DNA of 56,665 bases, taken from contig NZ_PYLQ01000018.1 of the NCBI RefSeq assembly GCF_003024685.1, positions 1-56,665 of the forward strand, given 5' to 3'. The stretch comes from Faecalibacillus intestinalis (GTDB taxonomy: Bacteria; Bacillota_I; Bacilli_A; Erysipelotrichales; Coprobacillaceae). Shown piece after piece: positions 1 to 7,817 of the stretch. Position 1 is the first letter of the stretch. Each line of letters starts with the position of its first letter. The position numbers and the translations under genes were made by a program. The notes beneath the pieces are model-generated. The model did not search any database and was not told the origin of the DNA. It saw nothing but the letters and a program-made list of their open reading frames with translations.

Positions 1-281
<281 letters not shown>

Positions 282-445
282 CTTATTTCTTTCAGACAAT
301 CTCTTAGTCTGTTTAGCTCTTTTTTATTTCTTAAACTTAATTGACGTTGTGTTTTATTCTTTCCTGTTCAGTTTTCAATGTCCTCTCACTTGACTCTCTC
401 GTCGAGTGCCCATTTATATTACCATCCCCTCTCCCTTTTGTAAAG
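282..445 (-). promoter_or_regulatory. rRNA operon promoter and 16S leader
   Basis: On the minus strand TTTACA (444-439) and TAATAT (421-416) are separated by exactly 17 bp, a good vegetative sigma promoter about 135 bp upstream of mature 16S. The leader between them and 16S contains GAAAACTGAAC, a phrase often seen in Firmicutes rRNA leaders. The rest of the gap to nifJ (445-625) is very T-rich on the plus strand; I see no gene there. Short ORFs on the plus strand here are low-complexity shadows. Confidence 0.75.
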
Positions 446-625
446 CTTTTTTTCTGTATTTTTTTATTTTTTTCTCTCTTTCCCTTTTTTTCTGCCTTTA
501 TATCAACGTTTTTTCCATTGATCTTTTTTGATGCTTTTTTATGATTTGGTGTTTATAGAGCATTTTAGATACTAAAGAATAAATTTATTACTTTTAAAAA
601 TCGATTATTTTATATTTAATAACTA

Positions 626-660
626 CAAAAAAATCCATTTGGAATTAACCAAATGGATTT
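626..660 (-). terminator. Rho-independent terminator of nifJ
   Basis: A perfect 12-bp stem (AAATCCATTTGG with its complement, loop of 6) lies at 631-660, followed on the minus strand by a T run. It sits 8 bp beyond the nifJ stop. Confidence 0.9.
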
Positions 661-668
661 CATTTTAA

Positions 669-3600
669 CTATTGAGCCATTTTTTCTAGACGAGCACGAC
701 GTTTTTGTGCATCAGCTTGACATTTAGCCATTAATTGTTCTGCATGTTCTGGATTTACTTTTAATAATTGTGAGAATCTGTTTTCACCTAATAAGTAATC
801 TTTAAATCCTTCAAAGTTTGGAGTCTTAGAATCTAATTGTAATGGATTCTTTCCTTGTTCTTCTAATCTTGGATCATATCTTAATAAGTTGAAATATCCA
901 CAATCAATTGCACGTTTTTGTTCAGCTTGATGATTTGCTAAACCACCTTTAATACCATGTGCTTGACATGGAGCATAAGCAATAATTAATGCTGGTCCAT
1001 CATAGCTTTCAGCTTCTTTCATTGCTTTAATTGTTTGTGCAGGATTTGCACCCATAGCAATTTGTGCAACATAAACATGACCATAAGCCATAGCAATTTG
1101 CGCTAAATCTTTCTTAGCTCCTGTTTTACCACCAGCAGTAAATTTAGCGATTGAACCAGCTTGAGATGATTTAGAAGATTGTCCACCTGTATTTGAATAT
1201 ACTTCAGTATCCAATACTAAAATATTAACATTTTCATTATTAGCGATAACATGATCTAATCCACCATAACCGATGTCATAAGCCCATCCATCTCCACCAA
1301 CAATCCATTGAGATTTAGAAACTAAGTTACCTTTATTATCTAAAACTTCTTTAATCGCATCATTTGAAGATGCTTCAACTAATTTTAATAATTCTGGAAC
1401 AATTGCTTTTTCTTCGCTTCTTTGTCCTTTTACAGATAAGTATTTTTCAATAGTTTCTTTTAATTCAGGTTCACAAGCATCTTTAGCATTTTCCATTACT
1501 TGAATCATATGAGCTTCATTATAGTTTTGAGCTAATTTCATACCATAACCAAACTCAGCATTATCTTCAAATAATGAGTTACACCATGCTGGACCTTGAC
1601 CATTTTTATCAGTTGTAAATGGTGTAGATGGTGTAGAACCAGAATAAATTGAACTACATCCTGTAGCATTTGCAATCATCATATCTGATCCAAATAATTG
1701 AGTTGCTAATCTATAATATGGAGTTTCTCCACATCCTGGACAAGCACCAGATACTTCAAAGTATGGTCTCTTGAATCCAACACCTTTTACAGTAGTTGTA
1801 GGATATTTATCATCACGATATTCTACTTCTTTATAGATATAATCAGCTAATGGAGCATGTTCTAATTCTTCATGAACATTAACCATTTTTAAAGCTTCAC
1901 CTTTTTTATTTCCTAAACATTGTTCAACACATAAACCGCATCCAACACAGTTATCTGGTGAAACTTGAATTCTATAAGATAATCCGTCAACCCCTTTACC
2001 CATAGGTTTTAAAACATCATTAGAGATATCTTCTGGTGCATTAGCAATTTCTTCATCAGTCATTAAGAACGCACGAATTGTAGCATGAGGACAAACCATA
2101 ACACAGTTATTACATTGGATACAGTCATCTTTATTCCATTGAGGAACCATAGTCGCAATTCCACGTTTTTCCATATAAGCCATTCCAGATTTCATAGAAC
2201 CATCTAATTTATCCATGAATGCTGAAACTGGTAAGTCATTACCATCTAATGCGTTGATTACAGAAACGAAATTATCAAAATGATCATCACCTGTTAATTT
2301 CTTAGTTTCTTGGATTTCTAAATCAGCCCATTTTGGATCAACTGTTACTTCTTCAATTGCATCTTTACCAGCATCAATTGCTTTGTAGTTTAATTGAACA
2401 ATGGCATCACCTTTTTTACTATAAGATTTTTTAGCCATTTCTTTCATATATTCAACAGCTTTATCAATTGGTAAAATTTGTGGGTTTAATGCAAAGAATG
2501 CAGATTGTAAAATAGTATTTGTACGACGTCCCATTCCAATTTCCATAGCAATCTTATTAGCATTAATAATATAGAATTTAGCATTCTTTGTAGCTAATTG
2601 TTTTTTCACTCTATTTGGTAAATAGTCAGCAACTTCTTCTTTAGAAAATTCTGTATTTAATAAGAATGAACCATTTTTCTTTAAGTTTTTCAACATATCA
2701 TATTTTAATACATAATTATCTAATGAGCATGAGATAAAGTCTGCATTATTTACATAATATGTAGCACGAATTGGTGAAGCCCCAAATCTTAAGTTAGAAC
2801 GAGTTGTTCCACCTGCTTTTTTACTATCATAAGCAAAGTAAGCTTGAGAATATAAATCTGTATGATCACCAATAATTTTAATAGATGATTTATTAGCTGA
2901 TACAGTACCATCTGATCCTAAACCATAGAATAGACATTCTGTATAGTCACCTGTTACATTAAATTCTTCAGTTGGTAATGATAAATGAGTAACATCATCA
3001 ACAATACCAATAGTAAAACTATTGAATGGATTATCAGAATTCAAATGATCATAAACAGCTTTAATTTGAGCAGGATTTGTATCTTTAGAACCCATACCAT
3101 AACGTCCACCAATTAAAACATCCGCATCTTTTACAACACTGCATACATCTAAGTATAAAGGTTCACCAGCAGATCCTGGTTCTTTTGTACGATCTAATAC
3201 CGCAATTTTCTTAGCTGAAGCAGGTAATACTTTTAATAAGTATTTTGCTGAGAATGGACGATATAAATGAACTTTAACTAAACCAACTTTTTCTCCAGAT
3301 TTAGCCATTTCATCAATTGTATCTTTAATTGTTTCAGTAACAGAACCCATAGCGATAATAACTCTATCAGCATTTGGATCACCATAATAAGTAAATGGTG
3401 CATATTCTCTACCTGTTACTTCTGAGATTTTTTTCATGTAATCAGCAGCGATTTCTACAACTGCATCGATGTGTTTATTTTGAGCTTCTCTACCTTGGAA
3501 GTAGATATCATCGTTTTCAGCTCCCCCACGTTCAATTGGATTTGTATGAGGATTTAATGCATTTGCTTTAAATTTAGCTAAAGCTTCTTTATCTAATAAG

Positions 3601-4178
3601 CTTTCTAATACATCATAATCCATAACTTCTACTTTTTGAATTTCATGAGATGTTCTAAATCCATCAAAGAAGTGCATTACTGGAACAGACCCTTTAATTG
3701 CTGTTAAGTGAGCAACTCCCCCTAAATCCATTACTTCTTGTACTGAGTGTGAACAAATCATTGGAATACCTGTTTGACGACAAGCATACACGTCTTGATG
3801 ATCTCCAAAGATATTAAGTGAACGAGTTGCTAAAGCACGTGCAGCAACATGGAATACACCTGGTAAATTTTCACCAACAATTTTATAAAGGTTTGGGATC
3901 ATTAATAACAATCCTTGAGATGCAGTAAATGTAGTTGCTAGAGCACCACCTTGTAAAGCCCCATGAACTGCACCTGCAGCACCTGCTTCTGATTGCATTT
4001 CAATAACATTCACAGGAGACCCAAAGATATTCTTCATTCCATTTGCAGCCCATGCTTCAGCATGTTCAGCCATTGGAGATGAAGGTGTGATTGGATAGAT
4101 ACTTGCTACTTCAGAAAATGCATATGCAACATGAGCAGCAGCTTGGTTCCCATCCATTGACAAATATTTCTTAGCCAT
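669..4178 (-). CDS. nifJ: Pyruvate:ferredoxin (flavodoxin) oxidoreductase
   Basis: Single-chain PFOR of 1169 aa, the usual length. It oxidatively decarboxylates pyruvate to acetyl-CoA and CO2 and reduces ferredoxin in the cytoplasm. Seen in order: N-terminal TPP domain (YPITPSSPMAEHAE), a central domain, two [4Fe-4S] ferredoxin motifs (CIQCNNCVMVCP and CVGCGLCVEQC), then the C-terminal TPP/Mg domain with CPGCGETPYY, GGDGWAYDIGYGGLDH and TEVYSNTGGQ. All cluster cysteines are present, so it should be active. RBS AAAGGAGG lies 8-15 nt upstream and a TATAAT -10 is at 4214-4209. It is monocistronic, with its own terminator. With ackA, ppdK and the D-lactate dehydrogenase in this window it outlines pyruvate fermentation. 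Confidence 0.98.
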   Translation of the reverse strand: MAKKYLSMDGNQAAAHVAYAFSEVASIYPITPSSPMAEHAEAWAANGMKNIFGSPVNVIEMQSEAGAAGAVHGALQGGALATTFTASQGLLLMIPNLYKIVGENLPGVFHVAARALATRSLNIFGDHQDVYACRQTGIPMICSHSVQEVMDLGGVAHLTAIKGSVPVMHFFDGFRTSHEIQKVEVMDYDVLESLLDKEALAKFKANALNPHTNPIERGGAENDDIYFQGREAQNKHIDAVVEIAADYMKKISEVTGREYAPFTYYGDPNADRVIIAMGSVTETIKDTIDEMAKSGEKVGLVKVHLYRPFSAKYLLKVLPASAKKIAVLDRTKEPGSAGEPLYLDVCSVVKDADVLIGGRYGMGSKDTNPAQIKAVYDHLNSDNPFNSFTIGIVDDVTHLSLPTEEFNVTGDYTECLFYGLGSDGTVSANKSSIKIIGDHTDLYSQAYFAYDSKKAGGTTRSNLRFGASPIRATYYVNNADFISCSLDNYVLKYDMLKNLKKNGSFLLNTEFSKEEVADYLPNRVKKQLATKNAKFYIINANKIAMEIGMGRRTNTILQSAFFALNPQILPIDKAVEYMKEMAKKSYSKKGDAIVQLNYKAIDAGKDAIEEVTVDPKWADLEIQETKKLTGDDHFDNFVSVINALDGNDLPVSAFMDKLDGSMKSGMAYMEKRGIATMVPQWNKDDCIQCNNCVMVCPHATIRAFLMTDEEIANAPEDISNDVLKPMGKGVDGLSYRIQVSPDNCVGCGLCVEQCLGNKKGEALKMVNVHEELEHAPLADYIYKEVEYRDDKYPTTTVKGVGFKRPYFEVSGACPGCGETPYYRLATQLFGSDMMIANATGCSSIYSGSTPSTPFTTDKNGQGPAWCNSLFEDNAEFGYGMKLAQNYNEAHMIQVMENAKDACEPELKETIEKYLSVKGQRSEEKAIVPELLKLVEASSNDAIKEVLDNKGNLVSKSQWIVGGDGWAYDIGYGGLDHVIANNENVNILVLDTEVYSNTGGQSSKSSQAGSIAKFTAGGKTGAKKDLAQIAMAYGHVYVAQIAMGANPAQTIKAMKEAESYDGPALIIAYAPCQAHGIKGGLANHQAEQKRAIDCGYFNLLRYDPRLEEQGKNPLQLDSKTPNFEGFKDYLLGENRFSQLLKVNPEHAEQLMAKCQADAQKRRARLEKMAQ

Positions 4179-4239
4179 AATTAAAAAATTCCTCCTTTTG
4201 CTTCTATTATTATACTACTTTCCAAACATTTTGACTACA

Positions 4240-4255
4240 CGAATTCATGAATTCG
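4240..4255. promoter_or_regulatory. 16-bp perfect palindrome upstream of the nifJ promoter
   Basis: CGAATTCATGAATTCG is fully self-complementary and lies about 26 bp upstream of the nifJ -10 box, overlapping or just upstream of the expected -35. It could be an operator for a dimeric regulator. It does not match the Rex consensus (TTGTGAA...TTCACAA), so the regulator is unknown. Confidence 0.35.
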
Positions 4256-4270
4256 CTTACTATTTCTATC

Positions 4271-4300
4271 AAAAATAAAAAATAGGACCTTATAGTCCTA
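4271..4300 (-). terminator. Terminator after the 151-aa membrane protein gene
   Basis: The stem TAGGAC/GTCCTA (4283-4300, loop 6) is followed on the minus strand by TTTTTTATTTTT. It begins immediately after the stop codon of the upstream gene. Confidence 0.8.
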
Positions 4301-4756
4301 CTAATTTTTACTTGTTATATACGCTGTCATTGCTCCAATAGCTATAAAAACTAAAGAAAAAAGATTGCTAAACTGTCCTATCGCTAATTGAATAGCCATC
4401 ACCAAAGTAAGAGATTGACCCCAAAAAGCATAATATGTCAATATCGGTGTAAACAGCGTTCCAAGTAGATAGCATATCACTGAAATGACCCCAACTTTTT
4501 CGCTTCCATAACGCGCTATTTTTAAAACAATAAAGCCTGTAAAATAACCTGTTAAAATATCAAAATATGAAAAGCTCCACCCTATTTGTAAACTAATAAA
4601 ATCAAAAGCAATTGTTGAAAAAATGGCAATTACTGTGCCAACAACAAACATTTTTATATAATCACTTATTGATAAATGATAATCATTATTTTGATTAAAA
4701 AACTTTTTGGCCTCTTGCCTTTGTTTATATTCATTGTATTTTTCTTGTAAATTCAT
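4301..4756 (-). CDS. Small polytopic membrane protein, unknown function
   Basis: I do not recognise a family. The 151-aa product has a charged N-terminal segment (about residues 1-30, Lys/Glu/Gln rich) and then roughly four hydrophobic segments (about 33-55, 63-80, 88-108, 118-148), so it is an inner-membrane protein with a cytoplasmic N-terminal tail. RBS GGGGGG lies 5 nt before the ATG. It follows the rhomboid gene by 10 bp and is the last gene of the DprA-like/rhomboid/membrane protein unit, ending in a terminator. Function could relate to the rhomboid upstream (substrate or partner), but nothing in the sequence shows this. Confidence 0.75.
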   Translation of the reverse strand: MNLQEKYNEYKQRQEAKKFFNQNNDYHLSISDYIKMFVVGTVIAIFSTIAFDFISLQIGWSFSYFDILTGYFTGFIVLKIARYGSEKVGVISVICYLLGTLFTPILTYYAFWGQSLTLVMAIQLAIGQFSNLFSLVFIAIGAMTAYITSKN

Positions 4757-4766
4757 TATATCCCCC

Positions 4767-5381
4767 CTAATTTATTATTCTTTCTTTTTTTGAATCTATC
4801 TTTTCTAAAACAAACGTTGCAATAAATCCACCAATCATTCCGCCCAAATGACCCACTAAAGAAATCGAAGGAACAGCCACCGAAATAAAAAGCATCAATA
4901 CAACACTAGAAACAATTTGTTTAAACAAATAGCTATACACATCACCATATAAAACTGATAGTGCTAAAAGCGAACCAATAAGTCCAAAAACAACACCGGA
5001 AATACCACCCATCACACTATTTGTACCAATATTAAATAATAAAAATAACAAATAAGAAAATAATGTTGTCGAAATCATCGAAACTACAATAACGATAATA
5101 TATTTTTTCTCTTTTAATATTTTTTCCATTAACATTCCTAAATTATATAAAGAATAAACATTACAAAAAATATGCATTAAACCAAAATGAATAAAATTAG
5201 CTGTAATCAATCGGTAATATTCATGATAGTAATAAACATACAAAGGATTAAAACCTCCAACTTGTATCCCTTGCATAGCGGACATTGATAAACCATATTT
5301 TAACGAAGTATACAGATATGTAATAACATTCACAGCCATCAAAAAGTAAGTAATTTTATATATTTTATATTCTCGATTCAT
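4767..5381 (-). CDS. Rhomboid family intramembrane serine protease
   Basis: Polytopic protein of 204 aa with six hydrophobic segments, the minimal bacterial rhomboid core. Visible family residues: His65, His70 and Asn74 in the HFGLMHIFCN stretch (oxyanion/structural), catalytic Ser128 in GGISG (GxSG), and catalytic His178 in the last segment GHLGGMIGG. The Ser/His dyad is complete, so it should cleave membrane-embedded substrates. It overlaps the 3' end of the upstream DprA-like gene by 17 bp, indicating translational coupling, and is 10 bp upstream of a small membrane protein gene. The substrate is unknown. Confidence 0.9.
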   Translation of the reverse strand: MNREYKIYKITYFLMAVNVITYLYTSLKYGLSMSAMQGIQVGGFNPLYVYYYHEYYRLITANFIHFGLMHIFCNVYSLYNLGMLMEKILKEKKYIIVIVVSMISTTLFSYLLFLLFNIGTNSVMGGISGVVFGLIGSLLALSVLYGDVYSYLFKQIVSSVVLMLFISVAVPSISLVGHLGGMIGGFIATFVLEKIDSKKERIIN

Positions 5382-6372
5382 TCGTATCTCCTATAAATTC
5401 AAATATTGACATTTGATCAATATTAACTTCTTCTATATTTTCTTTTTTATTAAGTTCATAAATCATCTCAAAACTTGTATCTGAAACAATATTTTTTATA
5501 TAAATCGGTACTGTTTTCATTTCTAGTAGTCTTTGATTTCCAAAACAATCATTATCAAGAACCAATGAAACAGTCCAATTATGATGCATATTATGCATGA
5601 TTGTAAACCAAGTAGCACCACTATTTATTTTACTTGAAACAACAATTTGAAACATTGACAAAGCACATACATAACTATTTCTATCAATAGCATGAGTAAC
5701 AGTAAATCTTTTAGCAGGATCAACAGCACTTAAAAAAACAACCTTCCCCATTCTAATACTCTTTTTATATTCTTGTATTTTATTTAGCATATTTTCACAA
5801 ACAAAGCAAATTATTTGACTATGATGATGCAATCCATAATGAAAGGCCTCTTGATCAATTCCTTTACAATCATTAGAAATTAACCATTTATCTTCATTAT
5901 TGAGCTTATCAACAAGTCGTTTAACATATCCTTTTTCTTTTTTAGAAACTGTTTGCAATCCCGTAATAGAAATACCTTCAAATTTCACCGGTAATGTTCC
6001 TGCAATAAATAAGCAAAGGGGTGCACTCTTTTTCATTTTCTTGATTAGATTTTGAGGATACTCTTCATCATATTTAGTAATAATACGAATTCCTTGTTGT
6101 TCATATTCATGCAATTTTTTTAAAAAAAACTGTATCGATTTCATTCGTCGCACAATTTTATATGCACTATATTCAGAAATATCTAATATGTCCATTAATT
6201 CATCACTATTTAACCCAAAAAGACTGCCGGGACCATTTAACCCATGAACTTTTAAATTTTTTTCGACTTCCAACCACTCGTCACTTGTTAAAGCAGCTTC
6301 ATCATATGCATATAAATCACATGTACATAACATCGTTGCCAAACTATTTAAATTCAACATTATTTTTTCCAT
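5365..6372 (-). CDS. Divergent DprA/Smf-like protein (SLOG-type Rossmann fold)
   Basis: About 335 aa. The middle and C-terminal parts follow the DprA order: YDEEYPQNL plus a strand LCLFIAG (compare YP..L.....P..L...G), then ISITGLQTVS in place of the usual GSR loop, LISNDCKGIDQEAF matching the GxxxGID motif, and a late segment (FTVTHAIDRNSYVCALS, then SGATWFTI) matching the RNR..I..L and GS..T regions. The N-terminal 90 residues may be the SAM-like domain of DprA. The nucleotide/DNA-binding motifs are altered and no C-terminal winged helix is evident, so canonical RecA loading is doubtful. I chose the ATG at 6372 because AAAGGTGAG lies upstream; a GTG at 6381 is possible. It overlaps the rhomboid gene, an unusual partnership for DprA. 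Confidence 0.65.
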   Translation of the reverse strand: MEKIMLNLNSLATMLCTCDLYAYDEAALTSDEWLEVEKNLKVHGLNGPGSLFGLNSDELMDILDISEYSAYKIVRRMKSIQFFLKKLHEYEQQGIRIITKYDEEYPQNLIKKMKKSAPLCLFIAGTLPVKFEGISITGLQTVSKKEKGYVKRLVDKLNNEDKWLISNDCKGIDQEAFHYGLHHHSQIICFVCENMLNKIQEYKKSIRMGKVVFLSAVDPAKRFTVTHAIDRNSYVCALSMFQIVVSSKINSGATWFTIMHNMHHNWTVSLVLDNDCFGNQRLLEMKTVPIYIKNIVSDTSFEMIYELNKKENIEEVNIDQMSIFEFIGDTNESRI

Positions 6373-6411
6373 AATACTCACCTTTATGATTATTATAGAC
6401 CAATCTTAACA

Positions 6412-6444
6412 TAAAAAAAAGCTATGATGATATTTCATCATAGC
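6412..6444 (-). terminator. Terminator of the esterase/cupin unit
   Basis: A perfect 10-bp stem GCTATGATGA/TCATCATAGC with a 4-nt loop at 6421-6444 is followed on the minus strand by eight T residues. It closes the unit containing the esterase and the broken cupin gene. Confidence 0.9.
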
Positions 6445-6479
6445 AATCATTAAAAGACAACAACTAATAACATTTCAAA

Positions 6480-6771
6480 TTATTCTTTTCCATAGACTGC
6501 ATGTGGTAACCCAGCAGGCATTACAATTGATTCTCCTTCATGTAAAATATATTTTACACTATCGATTGTAATTTCTCCTTCACCATCCAAACAAGTCACA
6601 AAAGCATCTCCACCACTTTTATGAGAACTAATTTCTTCTCCTTTATCAAAAGAAAAAAGTTACACTTAACGCTTCATTTTGTGCTAATGTTTTAGAAACA
6701 ACTTGTCCTTTTTGATAAGCAACTTCTTCTTTTAATTTTAATACTTTTTGTTTATCAATATTTTTTAAAAT
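6480..6771 (-). pseudogene. Cupin domain protein, frameshifted and lacking a start codon
   Basis: Conceptual translation of the minus strand gives a small cupin of about 97 aa: KQKVLKLKEEVAYQKGQVVS then, after a frame change near 6652-6664, DKGEEISSHKSGGDAF and EGESIVMPAGLPHAVYGK up to a TAA at 6482-6480. These match the conserved single-domain cupin widespread in Firmicutes (HxH-like metal region and the PAGxPHAV motif). The frame break falls in a T/C-rich run where SVT-LFSFD would be expected. Where the ATG should stand (6771) there is ATT, after a good RBS (AGAGGAAAG). Two lesions argue for a real pseudogene rather than one sequencing error. It lies just downstream of the esterase gene. 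Confidence 0.8.
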
Positions 6772-6813
6772 ATTCTTTCCTCTAATAATAATATTTTACC
6801 ATATTCCTATTTA

Positions 6814-7713
6814 TTAGTCATGAGCTATGCTCTTTTTTATAAATTTAATTACTTCATCAAGCATTTCTTCACAAAAGAACATAGGTCCACCATGATCTGC
6901 CCCTTTCATACGATAAAAAATAACTTCTTTATTTTTATCTTTTAAAGCCTTATAAAGTTTAACACTTTGTTTAAACGCAACTAAACGATCCTTTGTTCCA
7001 TGAGCAATTAAAATAGGTGGAATATCACCATCTAAATATGTCATTGGACTTGTTTGGCGAGCGATATCTAAATATTCTAAAACATTTTTTCTTCCAATTA
7101 AATATCCCTCTGGACTATCGGGTTGTTGATGATTTTCTGTTGTTGGGAAGCCATCTTCCATCGTAATATCAACCACACCATAAAAATCAATAATAGCACG
7201 TACTTCATTAGAATATTCAGAATATAAATTACTGTTAAATAATGGTAATTTACTTGTAAGTCCACTTACTAAAGCTACATGTCCACCCGATGAATCACCA
7301 AATAAAAAAACATTTTGTTCATCAATAAAATATTCTTCGTGATGTTTTCTTAAAAAACGAATTGCTGTTTTGGTATCTTCTATTTGTGCTGGAAAAGGCA
7401 CTAAATCACTTTCACGATATTGTACAATAGCTACAACAAAACCTTGTTTACATAAATAATTAAGTTGTCCTACATGTTGATAAACATTTTGTTTATGCCA
7501 AGCAGACCCTTGAACATAGACAATTAGTGGATATTTTTCATTTTCCATCACCCTTTTACGAGGTACTAATATTTGTAAAACACGACTGATTCCATCAATA
7601 TTCATATATTCAACATCCGGAATATACATAGTATCCATTTCTTGATCAGATATGATACGTGTTTGCATTCCCTCAATAAAAGTTTCATCTTCTATCATTT
7701 CTTCATACGTCAT
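6814..7713 (-). CDS. Alpha/beta hydrolase (HSL/BD-FAE-type esterase)
   Basis: A cytoplasmic esterase-like protein of 299 aa with no signal peptide. It has the order of the hormone-sensitive-lipase-like group: an oxyanion-region strand VYVQGSAWH (QGS where HGG is usual), nucleophile elbow GDSSGG with Ser141, acid in HGTKDRL and catalytic His in GADHGG. The substrate is probably a short acyl or acetyl ester; close relatives are annotated as carboxylesterases or acetylxylan-type esterases. RBS TAGGAGATG precedes the ATG. It is probably cotranscribed with the broken cupin gene directly downstream. The catalytic triad is complete; substrate specificity cannot be read from sequence. Confidence 0.85.
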   Translation of the reverse strand: MTYEEMIEDETFIEGMQTRIISDQEMDTMYIPDVEYMNIDGISRVLQILVPRKRVMENEKYPLIVYVQGSAWHKQNVYQHVGQLNYLCKQGFVVAIVQYRESDLVPFPAQIEDTKTAIRFLRKHHEEYFIDEQNVFLFGDSSGGHVALVSGLTSKLPLFNSNLYSEYSNEVRAIIDFYGVVDITMEDGFPTTENHQQPDSPEGYLIGRKNVLEYLDIARQTSPMTYLDGDIPPILIAHGTKDRLVAFKQSVKLYKALKDKNKEVIFYRMKGADHGGPMFFCEEMLDEVIKFIKKSIAHD

Positions 7714-7780
7714 TTTATCATCTCCTAATTTTTATTATTTCACTAAAAAAAGAAAACTTCAATAATTGAATTTCACACAA

Positions 7781-7808
7781 ATAAAAAGAGAGTAGTTTTC
7801 ACTACCCT
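7781..7808 (-). terminator. Terminator of ppdK
   Basis: An 8-bp stem (AGGGTAGT/ACTACTCT, one G-U pair, loop GAAA) at 7789-7808 is followed by TTTTTAT on the minus strand, 10 bp after the ppdK stop. Confidence 0.85.
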
Positions 7809-7817
7809 CCTTATAAA

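Noticed and set aside
4200-4260. Rex operator in front of nifJ
   Set aside because: The palindrome is GAATTC-based and does not match TTGTGAA...TTCACAA; no other Rex-like full site was found before ackA or the HPr-LDH gene.
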